Notes: generated by a model not told the origin, from the letters alone. 64,000 nt of DNA from Haematococcus lacustris (GCA_030144725.1 JASKMD010000027.1:1089533-1153532); one strand, 5' to 3'. Counted from the first letter of the stretch, positions 10,745 to 40,200 are shown. Numbers and translations: made by a program.

Positions 10745-11236
10745 ACAGCACTGTAGACACCTACAGTACTGTAGACATCTACAGTACTGTAGACACCTAC
10801 AGTACTGTAGACATCCTACAGTACTGTATACACCTACAGTACTGTAGACACCTACAGTACTGTAGACACCTACAGTACTGTAGACACCTACAGTACTGTA
10901 GGGGTCTACAGTACTGTAGACATCTACAGTACTGTAGACATCCTACAGTACTGTAGGCGCCTACAGTACTGTAGACCCCTACAGTACAGTACTGTAGGTG
11001 TCTACAGTACTGTAGGTGTCTACAGTACTGTAGGTGTCTACAGTACTGTAGGTGTCTACAGTACTGTAGGTGTCTACAGTACTGTAGGTGTCTACAGTAC
11101 TGTAGGATGTCTACAGTACTGTAGGTGTCTACAGTACTGTAGGTGTCTACAGTACTGTAGGTGTCTACAGTGCTGTAGGGTGTCTACAGTACCTGTAGGA
11201 TGTCTACAGTACTGTAGGTGCCTACAGTACTGTAGC
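10745..11236. repeat. 18-bp satellite, right end of the big array
   Basis: It begins in reversed linker orientation, as after copy 1, and flips at about 10975-10995. It degenerates after 11160 (GTGCTGTAG, ACCTGTAGG) and stops at about 11236. Confidence 0.93.
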
Positions 11237-11283
11237 TGCCTTCCCCCCATGCATCCTTAACCCCCATGCCCCCTTCACCCCCA

Positions 11284-11760
11284 TGCAGGAACAACTCAAT
11301 GTAGCCCAAGCTCGTTTGCTATCCCGACAGTGCTATGCAAATGCGCTGACAACAGAGCGTGCCTATGTTGCCGAGCCCAGCATTATTCAGCCTCTAGGGT
11401 TAGGTATCGACCCTGAGACCAGCCCTTGCAAGAGTCAGATCCCTTGCCCATACCATGCATGCAGTGATTGGCAGGACCACAAGTGGTGATGTAATGATGT
11501 AGGCTAAGAGTCATGATGTAATGATGTGAGGTTGATGTATGTGAGGTTGATGGATGGTTGAGGGCCAACCGCAAACAACTTTTGGGGCAATCTCTGCCGC
11601 ACTCGATATTACACGGGAGGGTGCGGTGCACGAGGTTGTTGTGATTGCGGGGCATCATCAACATCCACAGCTTTGCGGGAGCTTGCAAGCCGAGGTACCC
11701 AGTACAACCGACAGAACGGACCTAGCTTGCGATAGAGACGGGCCCCGGCCTTAGACCTTA
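11284..11760 (+). other. Non-repeat DNA, possible continuation of the gag-like frame
   Basis: A CAG at 11287-11289 is followed by a frame reading EQLNVAQARLLSRQCYANAL, which has the feel of the Copia gag segment after the second Trp. If so, the telomere-like and satellite DNA lies inside a gag frame. The match is short and the frame soon loses resemblance. The remainder to 11969 shows nothing recognisable. Confidence 0.25.
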
Positions 11761-11969
11761 CACGTATGTATGTAGCTCCCTATGGCGACCTTATTGCGTG
11801 GACACAACTTTCGGCACAAATATCCATATCGAGCTTGCGGGCCTACGCTTCGACGCCTCTCACTATTTATAGCACGCAGAAGCTGACGGTGCAATCGCGG
11901 TAGCAAATGGTGGTTTGAATGTGGAGAACAGCATGGTACCCTATTTACAAGAGACCTTGTCAAATCTGA

Positions 11970-12064
11970 CCTACAGTACTGTAGACGTCTACAGTACTGT
12001 AGACACCTACAGTACTGTAGACATCTACAGTACTGTAGACATCTACAGTACTGTAGGTACCTAC
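11970..12064. repeat. Small outlying cluster of the 18-bp satellite
   Basis: Five palindromic monomers with GAC-type linkers, ending in GGTACCTACA like the 1243-1925 block. They stand alone about 730 bp beyond the main array. Confidence 0.93.
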
Positions 12065-13196
12065 ACTCCAACTGCTCACATACTCAGAATTTCAACAAGC
12101 GTCAAGTGGCGTTGGAGTCGCAAGGACAATCCGAGGCGAACCGCATCAAAAAACTACCCCCCTAGGATGACGAATATCCGCACTAATTTGCCTGTGTGTG
12201 GCAGTGGCACCTAGGCCATAGCATCTTGGTGAAGGCGCATGCAAGTGGTCAACGTGGATGTGACAAGTGGTGTTACCAGGGGGCTTTGCTATGGAGTGTA
12301 GAGGCCTTGCCTTGCCATGGGGTGCGAGTCGGGCCACGTGGGAGGGCACATGGTGGGCGAGGGGGTGCATTTGACAGCTTGTGTGCATTTGCAGCACCGT
12401 GGACCGAACCGCATGGCTCGGTGATGTCCGAAACTCGCTTTAGCGACAGAACGAAGACTGCGCATCTGCACACATGCTCTAGCTACAACGAATACGGGGC
12501 GTAGACAGCGAAACGAGCAGAAAAGGCTTGAGTATGAAGAGTCCCGCGGTCAGTTTGACTATCAGGTCAGATAGTCTACTGTAATCAAAGGTGAAGGGTG
12601 CACATAGTGTCTTGTTGAACCGCTAGAGCATACAACTACTCCGTCTTACGCGTGACAGCGCGAGCGACACAAATGACGAGTGAAAGCTTATCGATGCTAC
12701 GTAGTAGGCAGCTGTCCTAATCGCAGCATTGGCAGTGGTGTGGGTGCGGTAAAGAAGCATTCTCAGCTTCTTATGTTTCAAACTCGCGGTTCCGGCCATC
12801 GCAACACAAAGCGCGATTGCACGCATGCTTGCGTGTGCGTCATCACGGCATCATTAGGAAGGTCGGGGTGGAGGGTGGAGGAGGCGTGCATGGTGATATC
12901 TGCCCACAAAATGTATGCCAGGTTCACGCCCAGGTAGTGCATCATGTACACATTCGATAGAGCTGAGGACAGGCATTCCGTGTAGCCAAGCGAGTCCTCT
13001 ACACACTGGTGTGCTTCGATGCTCAATCGGCATCCTGAGCGAGAAATAAACCTCGTGTAAAGGACACACCCTCTTTTCAAGAGAGTTGGGAGGCTCTGAT
13101 CTTCAGGCTGATATGATCCGATTACATTGTTTACATTGCTCAAGCCGTCAGCCGTCAGCCCTCAAGCCGTCAGGTTTACATTGCTCAAGCCGTCAG
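12065..13196. other. Non-repetitive DNA, no gene recognised
   Basis: Base composition is mixed and short overlapping frames exist on both strands, but none shows a known motif, a convincing splice pattern or codon bias. At 13139-13196, short tandem copies of CAAGCCGTCAG abut the MITE described next. Confidence 0.5.
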
Positions 13197-13444
13197 TAGG
13201 GCACGACCGGACGTGTTAAAGTTAATGTTAAACCGTTTTGTTAAAGATGCACGCTTGGTCTTGATACGAGTGGTTTTTTGCTGTCGTTCTGGTCACGACA
13301 CGGCAATGCACCCAGCGACACTATGCAGGCAGAAGTGGCCAGTGAGACGCAGTCCCAGGGTAGCAAAACGGGTTTGTTAAAGATTTGTTAAAGCACGTTA
13401 AAGAACCAAAACATCAGGATGTTAAATTAACCGGTCGTGCCCTA
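13197..13444. mobile_element. 248-bp MITE with 14-bp inverted repeats and 8-bp target duplication
   Basis: The ends TAGGGCACGACCGG (13197-13210) and CCGGTCGTGCCCTA (13431-13444) are perfect inverted repeats. Both sides carry GCCGTCAG (13189-13196 and 13445-13452), an 8-bp target duplication as made by hAT transposases. The interior is AT-richer than its surroundings, with GTTAAAG motifs and no coding frame. One caution: GCCGTCAG also occurs in the tandem repeats just to the left, so part of the flank match could be older repetition. Confidence 0.75.
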
Positions 13445-14109
13445 GCCGTCAGCCGTGAGGCTGTTTGGCCGCCCTACCCCTCCAGGGGTCTAGGGACTTG
13501 CACGAGAGGTACAGCGTAGCATCTACGAGGTCCGGTCGCACCCTACCTGGTACATGCGTATATGATTCAATGCTGCAATGGGTTCGAGATTGATACACGA
13601 GGTACAAGCTCATAAGAAGCAAGCTGGAGAGTGATGATGGTTTACACATCTGGAGGGCAACGAAGGGACGCCAGCGAAGCTACAAGAGAGGAAGGAAAGA
13701 TGAGGGAGGGAGCCGATCAAACCGTGTCCTGTAGTGTCACCGTGTCCTAGTGATGATGGCTGCTTGGCTGGTTGCTGGTCTGAGGCGAGGTTGACGATGG
13801 GACGATGGCTTACATCGCTTCGATGGTCAGCCATTGAGAAATGTGAAACACAAGAAGGATGGATGCATGGTAAAAGCGTGCAAGGGTTAACGCGCATGGT
13901 AAAAGCGTGCAAGGGTAAAAGCGCATGACACATAGCGCATGCGATAGAGGGCATGGGCCGCATCAGGCCTGGCCGGCGCGTGGTCTGCAGCAGGGTTTTG
14001 TGTGACCTACAGCAGGGCTAGTAGGTCCTGGTCCCCCGGCGGCATGCCGCAGGGTGCCTCAGTGACCGGGTCACACTGCGTCAGGCCGGCTGCTGGGAGG
14101 CCGGCTGGG
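13445..14109. other. Spacer downstream of the TPR-like gene, no gene recognised
   Basis: It contains short repeats (GGTAAAAGCGTGCAAGGG near 13869-13920) and mixed short frames. It probably includes the 3' untranslated region of the minus-strand gene ending at about 14110. Confidence 0.4.
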
Positions 14110-18961
<4,852 letters not shown>

Positions 18962-19593
18962 GAAACTGGCACGGGAAGAAATGCGGGAACGCAAAAGTGA
19001 TGAGTAAAGTGTGTTGCATGCGTGGGAGAGCAGTCCGTTACCTTGCAAGCCAAAAACCGCTGGAACAAACATATGCAGAGAAGCACACATACACCTCCAC
19101 GAAGTGGAATCCACGTGCACATGCTCAGATTTCCCCAGCCGGCATGTCTACTGTGTAAGCTGGCCACTTCAGACCAGTGTGGCTTCTCTGTTTGCCTCGT
19201 TGGCCATGTCATTCCATCACAGCTGCCCCTATCGCTGCATGTTTTATACGCTGATTAGTAAGCTGCATTCATCGTTGCTGAGGTTTACATGTACGATGTA
19301 CTCCATTGAGTAGCATCGTGGATGTTGCGAAAGCTTTCAGCGTAAGAGTGACATATACAGGTGCGACACATGCTCGCCTGGCCCCTGCATGCTGGCTGTG
19401 GGATCTGAGGAAAGGCGTGTGGTTTTCGCAGTTACAGGCTTTCGTTGCCGCTTGTTGGGTTTGCAGGAGCAGTTCTAGAGGCGTTGTTTGTGACGGGGCC
19501 CGTCCCAGCCCTTGTCCTAGCCCTTGTCCCAGCCCTAGATGGGGCTGTCCGCTTAGCGTGTAGCTTAGGGTTCGCGGGCCAAGGCAAACGAAA
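18962..19593. promoter_or_regulatory. Divergent upstream region between the TPR-like and ARIADNE genes
   Basis: 632 bp separates the proposed start codons of the minus-strand gene (18961) and the plus-strand ubiquitin ligase gene (19594). It must hold both 5' untranslated regions and promoters, and may act bidirectionally. Just upstream of the ligase ATG lie tandem CCCTTGTCCTAGC-like copies (19500-19540). No clear TATA box was identified. Confidence 0.4.
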
Positions 19594-32972
<13,379 letters not shown>

Positions 32973-33808
32973 TTAGCAGCGCGGTCGCGGTCGCAGTGAT
33001 GGGGGCACTGCCACCGCCGCCAGTTGCCAGCCGCAGTTCCGCTTTGAGACGAGTTCTCTGGTGCAAAGGGTGTGGCTGAGGGGAGTATTGGCGGCCTGTG
33101 GTTTCAGCCGTCACCGCAGGCTTCGGTTTCAGGCGTGGGATCTCTATATGTGTGGGTGTGTGACAGAGAGCCGCCATGCACAAAAGCTTGGTCTTGTACG
33201 ATGCAAGGGTCATGACATGTGCACAGGTTGAGCTCGAGGGCTTGGGGTGGGCAGGCTGGTAGGCAGGCAGGCTGGCGGGCATGCACCGCTGGACGGATGC
33301 TCGGCCTATGTGTGACGGGGCTGGCCATAAGTTATGGCATCAGTAGGCTTTGCTTGTGTTTCCGGTCATTGTTGCACATCGTTGCATGGGATGTTGGGTT
33401 CGTGCATTGGCCTTGCAAGTGTGTTCGTGCTGGAAATCGGCTGCCCCGGTGTAGTGCGTTGTTAGTGTGGGACATGCCGCTTTGTCCGTCAGCCATAAGG
33501 CCGCTCGTTTACCTCGTGGGGTTTCGTACGAGCATTCAATGAAAGCAGGCACGGCGAAAGTCAGCTGCACTTTTGTCGACCGGGAACCCATCTTTGACAC
33601 CCAAGATATTTCCTGTCGCAGCCAGGGTTGCGACTCTTCATACTTTCAGTTTTTAAATAATAATGTGAAATATTTGCACGCCAGTGAAATCGAGCGGTTG
33701 CCGCTGGTTTCTCAGCCTCCCCTTTTGCACGCGGCCTGTTTGTATGCCTGCACACCCCCTCTAACAAGCAGACATCGCAGGGATATTGCAGGGTTTCGTG
33801 TAATTTTT
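32973..33808. other. Downstream region of ARI, no gene recognised
   Basis: It probably includes the ARI 3' untranslated region. Short frames on both strands have no known motif. AT content rises near 33640-33680. Confidence 0.5.
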
Positions 33809-35301
33809 CGGGGCGGGGCGGGGCGGGGCGGGGCGGGGCGGGGCGGGGCGGGGCGGGGCGGGGCGGGGCGGGGCGGGGCGGGGGGCGGGGCGGGGCGGGG
33901 CGGGGCGGGGCGGGGCGGGGCGGGGCGGGGCGGGGCGGGGCGGGGCGGGGCGGGGCGGGGCGGGGCGGGGCGGGGCGGGGCGGGGCGGGGCGGGGCGGGG
34001 CGGGGCGGGGCGGGGCGGGGCGGGGCGGGGCGGGGCGGGGCGGGGCGGGGCGGGGCGGGGCGGGGCGGGGCGGGGCGGGGCGGGGCGGGGCGGGGCGGGG
34101 CGGGGCGGGGCGGGGCGGGGCGGGGCGGGGCGGGGCGGGGCGGGGCGGGGCGGGGCGGGGCGGGGCGGGGCGGGGCGGGGCGGGGCGGGGCGGGGCGGGG
34201 CGGGGCGGGGCGGGGCGGGGCGGGGCGGGGCGGGGCGGGGCGGGGCGGGGCGGGGCGGGGCGGGGCGGGGCGGGGCGGGGCGGGGCGGGGCGGGGCGGGG
34301 CGGGGCGGGGCGGGGCGGGGCGGGGCGGGGCGGGGCGGGGCGGGGCGGGGCGGGGCGGGGCGGGGCGGGGCGGGGCGGGGCGGGGCGGGGCGGGGCGGGG
34401 CGGGGCGGGGCGGGGCGGGGCGGGGCGGGGCGGGGCGGGGCGGGGCGGGGCGGGGCGGGGCGGGGCGGGGCGGGGCGGGGCGGGGCGGGGCGGGGCGGGG
34501 CGGGGCGGGGCGGGGCGGGGCGGGGCGGGGCGGGGCGGGGCGGGGCGGGGCGGGGCGGGGCGGGGCGGGGCGGGGCGGGGCGGGGCGGGGCGGGGCGGGG
34601 CGGGGCGGGGCGGGGCGGGGCGGGGCGGGGCGGGGCGGGGCGGGGCGGGGCGGGGCGGGGCGGGGCGGGGCGGGGCGGGGCGGGGCGGGGCGGGGCGGGG
34701 CGGGGCGGGGCGGGGCGGGGCGGGGCGGGGCGGGGCGGGGCGGGGCGGGGCGGGGCGGGGCGGGGCGGGGCGGGGCGGGGCGGGGCGGGGCGGGGCGGGG
34801 CGGGGCGGGGCGGGGCGGGGCGGGGCGGGGCGGGGCGGGGCGGGGCGGGGCGGGGCGGGGCGGGGCGGGGCGGGGCGGGGCGGGGCGGGGCGGGGCGGGG
34901 CGGGGCGGGGCGGGGCGGGGCGGGGCGGGGCGGGGCGGGGCGGGGCGGGGCGGGGCGGGGCGGGGCGGGGCGGGGCGGGGCGGGGCGGGGCGGGGCGGGG
35001 CGGGGCGGGGCGGGGCGGGGCGGGGCGGGGCGGGGCGGGGCGGGGCGGGGCGGGGCGGGGCGGGGCGGGGCGGGGCGGGGCGGGGCGGGGCGGGGCGGGG
35101 CGGGGCGGGGCGGGGCGGGGCGGGGCGGGGCGGGGCGGGGCGGGGCGGGGCGGGGCGGGGCGGGGCGGGGCGGGGCGGGGCGGGGCGGGGCGGGGCGGGG
35201 CGGGGCGGGGCGGGGCGGGGCGGGGCGGGGCGGGGCGGGGCGGGGCGGGGCGGGGCGGGGCGGGGCGGGGCGGGGCGGGGCGGGGCGGGGCGGGGCGGGG
35301 C
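33809..35301. repeat. (GGGGC)n pentanucleotide array, about 298 units
   Basis: A 1.5-kb nearly perfect array with one visible extra G near 33882. All frames are open and translate to Arg-Gly-Gly-Ala or Pro-Arg-Pro-Ala repeats, which explains 600-residue frames on both strands. The G-strand has G4 runs every five bases and should form dense quadruplexes. Confidence 0.98.
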
Positions 35302-35456
35302 CTCCTGACTGTCATGTTACAGGTCGCGAGTCGCCCATGCAAGAGACAGCTCCCGCAGTGGCAGCACAATCAGCCAGTGTGGCTTAGCGCGGAGGCTCCA
35401 GGAACTGTAGACCTTGTCGCATTGTAAGCATGCGTTGTGGCCATGCTTCTCATCAG
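35302..35456. other. Spacer between the GGGGC array and the palindrome
   Basis: About 155 bp with no similarity to the matching flank on the other side of the palindrome (45862 onwards). Nothing recognisable. Confidence 0.6.
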
Positions 35457-35766
35457 GGGTCTTGCACGTGGCCCTCGTCGCAAGCCCGGCCACGGCACGG
35501 TTAGACCGCAGCTGCCAGCTCGTTCCCCCAAGCACCAAGCGTTGGGCCCAGGGGCCGCTCGGCGCCGCACACGGCAGCAGCAACGCGCCACGGCAACACC
35601 CCCCGCAGGAGGCAGTGGCTGGGCCGTCGCCGGCCTGATACTCTACGCTACCATCCGTAAGGGCTGCACCCTAAGCAACATCACAGCCCTGCTGCTCATT
35701 CCTTGCGCCCTCCTGCCCACACTACACGCGTGTCCACCCCATGAGCCGCCAGCCGTGCCCGCGCTG

Positions 35767-37273
35767 CCAGATGTGTACAGCTCCGTAACCATTGAGCACA
35801 CCTTGCCTGGTGGCCAGCAGCATTTGCCACCTGATGTGCGGTTCACCAAGCACGACAAGGCCATGCTATGCGGCAATCACCCGGGCATGACGGCGGCTAA
35901 GCATGCTGCCCTGCAAGCAGTGGCAGAGGGGCACGACAGTGCATTCTCTTATAGCCCAGCTGGCCTGTCGGGTTACCACGGGCCCCGCCCCCCCTTCACC
36001 ATCCCCTTCACCTCTGACCAGCCTGTGCGCACTTCCCCCCGCCGCTACAGCCCCCTCGAACGGCAAATATGCATTGACACGCCTGCTAAGTTGCAGGCCG
36101 CAGGCATTGTGTCCTCAGTGGAAGGGCCTTGCAACTACGCTGCCGCCCCAATCCCTCCCTGCCAAGAAGGATGCCCATGGCAACTGTACCGAGAAGCGCT
36201 TTGCCATCGACCACAGGCAGCTCAACGCCATCACCAAGCCAGACATCTGTGGCCTACCACGCCTTGATGAGATGTTTAGTGAGTTGGGTGACAGTTGCTT
36301 CTTCATCAAGCTAGACATGTGCAGCGGTTTCTTTTAGCTCATCATAGCACCAACTGACAGGATCAAGACAGCCTTCTGGTGTGGCAACAAGCTGTATCAG
36401 TTCAACCGCATGCCATTTGGCCTCCGCAATGCACTTGCCGAGTACCAACGGGTCATGGACCGCTGCATCGCTGACGCTAGCCTCACCCACTGTTGCAAGG
36501 CATACATTGATGACTTGCTGGTTCACAGCACCACTGCAGAGCAGCACCTCCTTGATGTGACGGCCGCTCTGCGCATGCTGCAAGCCAACGGCCTCAAGGC
36601 GCACCCTGACAAGAGCATCTTCGGGGCGGATGTGGTAGAGTACTTGCGTCACAATGTCAGCAGTCATGGCCTTTCCCCCACTGAGGCCAAGGTAGCCGCC
36701 GTCACTGTCTTACCCACCCCCACCAACCTGTATGACTTGCGGCAGATCATGGGGTTCATCAACTACCACTGATGTCATGTGCCTAACTTCTCCGCCACTG
36801 CAGCACCCATCACACGCCTCACAAGCAATGGTGTGCCTTGGGAATGGGGGGAGCAGCAACAACATGCCTTTACCACGCTCAAGACAGCCATATGCACTCC
36901 TGGCATGGTGTTGCGCCGCGCTGATCACTCCCGCCCCTTTGTGCTTCACACTGACTGGTCTGTGGCAGGCTGTGGCACTGTCTTGCGTCAGCTTGACGCA
37001 GCAGGCCAGGAGTACATGGTGGCGTGCATCAGCCGTAGCAATAACAAGCACGAGCGCAACTACAGCTCCTACCAGGGTGAAATGTTGTGCGCTGTGTGGG
37101 CCATCAAAACCTTGCGCCCCTACCTGCATGGTGTTGCCTTCATGCTGGTCACTGATCACCAACCCCTCACCTAGCTGATGACTAATCCCAACCTCACAGG
37201 GCACCACGCCCATTGGGCCTTGAGCCTTCAGGACTACACCTTCACCATTGAGCACCGCCCCGGGAACAAGCAC
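35767..37273 (+). pseudogene. Gypsy reverse transcriptase and RNase H, stop-interrupted
   Basis: RT copies the element RNA into DNA and RNase H removes the RNA. Visible RT parts in order: PRRYSPLERQICIDTPAKL (about 36030-36090), KRFAIDHRQLNAIT, FIKLDMCSGFF, KTAFWCGNKLYQFNRMPFGL, and the catalytic YIDDLL near 36510, with both Asp present. RNase H follows: LHTDWSVAGCG (first Asp), GEMLCAVWAIKTL (Glu) and LVTDHQPL (Asp), then the tether HRPGNKH before ADVLSRW. Breaks: a frameshift near 36150, then stops at 36335, 36770, 37172 and 37274, at positions where relatives have Gln, Arg, an aromatic residue and Gln/Asn. All four stops recur in the right arm. The domain cannot be translated conventionally. 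Confidence 0.85.
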
Positions 37274-37285
37274 TAGAACGCGGAT

Positions 37286-40200
37286 GTGCTCTCCCGCTGG
37301 CCGTTGGAGGGCAGCTCGGACGGCACTGGCGCCAAGCTAGATCCCGACCCCGCAGCAGCCCTGGCTTACTTCCCTTCGCCAACAACTGCTGAAGCTGTGG
37401 TATGGGCTTGTGCCTCCTACTGGCTCTTTGACTCTGCCTATGCCACCCACCCTGCTGACCTGCTATGGGGCAATTTGGGGGGAGACCTAGACGCCACCTT
37501 CCACCCACCAGCCCCACCATCCATGCCGAGCCCCACTGTTGCGCTCCATCGTCATGTTGCAGCCATGCGTCAGTTGGCAGCCCCTACCCTTGCCACCTTA
37601 CCTGCCGTTGTCACATTTCCGGGCATATCCATGGGCCAGCGAAATGCGCATGGGGTTGCCCAACCTGTGTGCCTTAACACCATTCTCGTCTCTGCCACCT
37701 TCTTCGTTGCAACCACCAATGGCATCGTGTTGTTGGGACTGTTTGGCGGCTTGTGTGCGGGTCTTGACATGTGCCTCCGCAATGGCCTTGCTATCCACCG
37801 CTACCTGTATTGCGACATTGACACCGCCGCCCAACGCGTAGCTCGCCACCGGGTGGCCACACTTGCCTCCCAATACCCATCCTTGATGCCCGCCCATGCT
37901 TATGTTGCAACCTTCACCACACTGCCAGCTGATGTACGCGCCATAACCACCACTCACCTGGCCACGACTCACACCACCAATGTGCCATGGCTGGTCGTAG
38001 CTGGTTGGGATTGCCAAGACCTGTCACCGGCTGGCAACCAAGCTGGCATGCACGGTCCACATTCCTCCACTCATGTAGAGTGTTTGCGCATCATTGGGGC
38101 ATTGCAACCGTTACAGCCCAGCAACCTCCCTGGTTACATCCTTGAGAATGCGACTGTGCAACTCAACTTCAGCAGTCTTGCCGTGCGCTCCCAGCTGCAG
38201 CCGTTATGCGAGCTCTTTGGCGAGCCCCTTTGCTTTGATGTTGCCACTGTGGGATCCTACGCGCACCGCGTGCGCAACTACTGGACCAACCTGGGCGACA
38301 CAGCTGCCATGGCAGCCGTGCTGGCCTATGCCGACAATGCATCTGCACAAGTGCAAGACATTCTGGTCCCCGACCGCACCCCCCCCTTGGTCAGCGTCTG
38401 GCCGCCACCCCCAGCCTTGCAGTGTGAGACGGCGGGCCAGCCCCTCCGTATTCTACCCACTCTTGTCGCCACGCCTGGTTCTTATGCATTTCGTGATCAA
38501 GGGCCTGGGCTTATGCTCAACCGTGACGGCACCAGCAGCGAGCCCATTGTCTCCGAACGCGAGCGGGCCATGGGCTATGGCACGGGAGCCACAGCCGCCC
38601 CAGGCGTCACCGCCCTGCAACGCTTCATTATTCTTGGCCGGTGCATGGACGCGTATGCCATGCAGACCCTGCTGGCTATCTCCCTCACACTCTCCCGCAC
38701 CCAACCCAGCCCCAGCCTCGCCTCCTGTGCATGCGGGCCGGGGGGGAGTGTTGGGCCCCAACGCTTCAATCGCCCCGCACACCCAGTCGGCAGCACAGCC
38801 TCACCAGCCTGCTTGGCAGCAGCAGTCGTGGCAGCTGTCGAAGAGGACACAAACATTCATGCTGACACGGCCTCATTGCACTTCCTGCGCACCGGTGCGC
38901 ACCAGCCCGGACTGTCCGCCACCGAGTTGCGGTGGGTGGCACGCCGGGCCAAGGCTTACCGGTGGGACTCAGGCCAGCTGTTGCGTGCTATAGCTGATGG
39001 CAGCAACAAGATAGTACCAGCCCCTAGCGCACGTGAGCAGCTTGTGTTGGCCATGCACACCGGCAATGACCACTTTGGGTTAAGACGCACCACTGCCATG
39101 TTGTTGCACAACCACTGGTGGGCAGGCATCCACGCGGACGTGGCCCGTGTCCTCAAACCATGCTATGTGTGTGATAGGGCCAGGGCCAGTTTCAATTTGC
39201 GTGCTGCCCAATTGTCGCCTCTGCCGGTGCAAGGGCTCTTTTACCGCTGGGGTGTTAACCTGTCCGGCCCGCTGCCCCGTACCCATCGTGGCCATGAGTA
39301 CCGGATGGTGTGTATTGAACATCTGACCAAACACGTGGAGTTGGTGCCCATCCCTGACCGCCTGGCTAGCACAACCGCCTACCATTTTCACCATCAAGTC
39401 CTCGGCCGCTTCGACGCCAGCGCCGAAGTCCTCACCGACGGTGGCCGTGAGTTTCAAGGGGAGTTTGCCGACCTGTTGCAACGTCACCTGATAGACCACC
39501 GCATCACCTCACCACACCACCCTCAAGCAGATGGGCTGGCTGAGAGGGCGGTGCAGACCTTCAAAGATGCCCTCCGCAAGCACATAGTTGTTATTGGGGA
39601 TCCAACTGCTTGGGATGAGGCCCTGCCAGCTATTGCTTTGGGTAACCGTGTATCACCCCAGAAGGCCACTATATGCAGCCCTTACTCCTTGTTGTATGGC
39701 CGCGCACCTGTGCTCCCCCCCGCAGTGGTGCAGCGTATGACCATCCCCGTCAACCTGGACGACCCCTTGGTCGCCGCCCAGGACCAGCTGGCCCGCGCAA
39801 CCACCCTCAGCCGCGAGACGGCTGTCGCCATGGGCAACATGCGCATCGCCCAACACCGCGACACCCTGCGCTACGCACTCACCCACAGCGGTAGTTATAA
39901 GCTGGCAGCAAGGCAGCTGCACCCCGGTAGCTTTGTGTGCACTCAGCGCCCACGGAGCAACTCCTTGCAGCTCAGCGCACGCCCAGAGATCTACCGGGTG
40001 GTATCTGTGGGGGTCTATGGGGTATTCGAGCTCATGGGGAAGTGCGGGCGCACCATGACTGACAATGTATGCAATCTTGCCCCCTGCCACCTGTTCGACA
40101 TCGACCCCACCATTGACCACACGTTGGCACGCCCCACTCTAGACTTTCCTTGCTCCATCTGTCAATCTCCAGCTGATGCCTCTCGCATGTTGATGTGTGA

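Noticed and set aside
33467..35369. 613- and 602-codon frames over the GGGGC array
   Set aside because: Both strands and several frames are open because of the repeat. The flanking non-repeat parts show no family resemblance.
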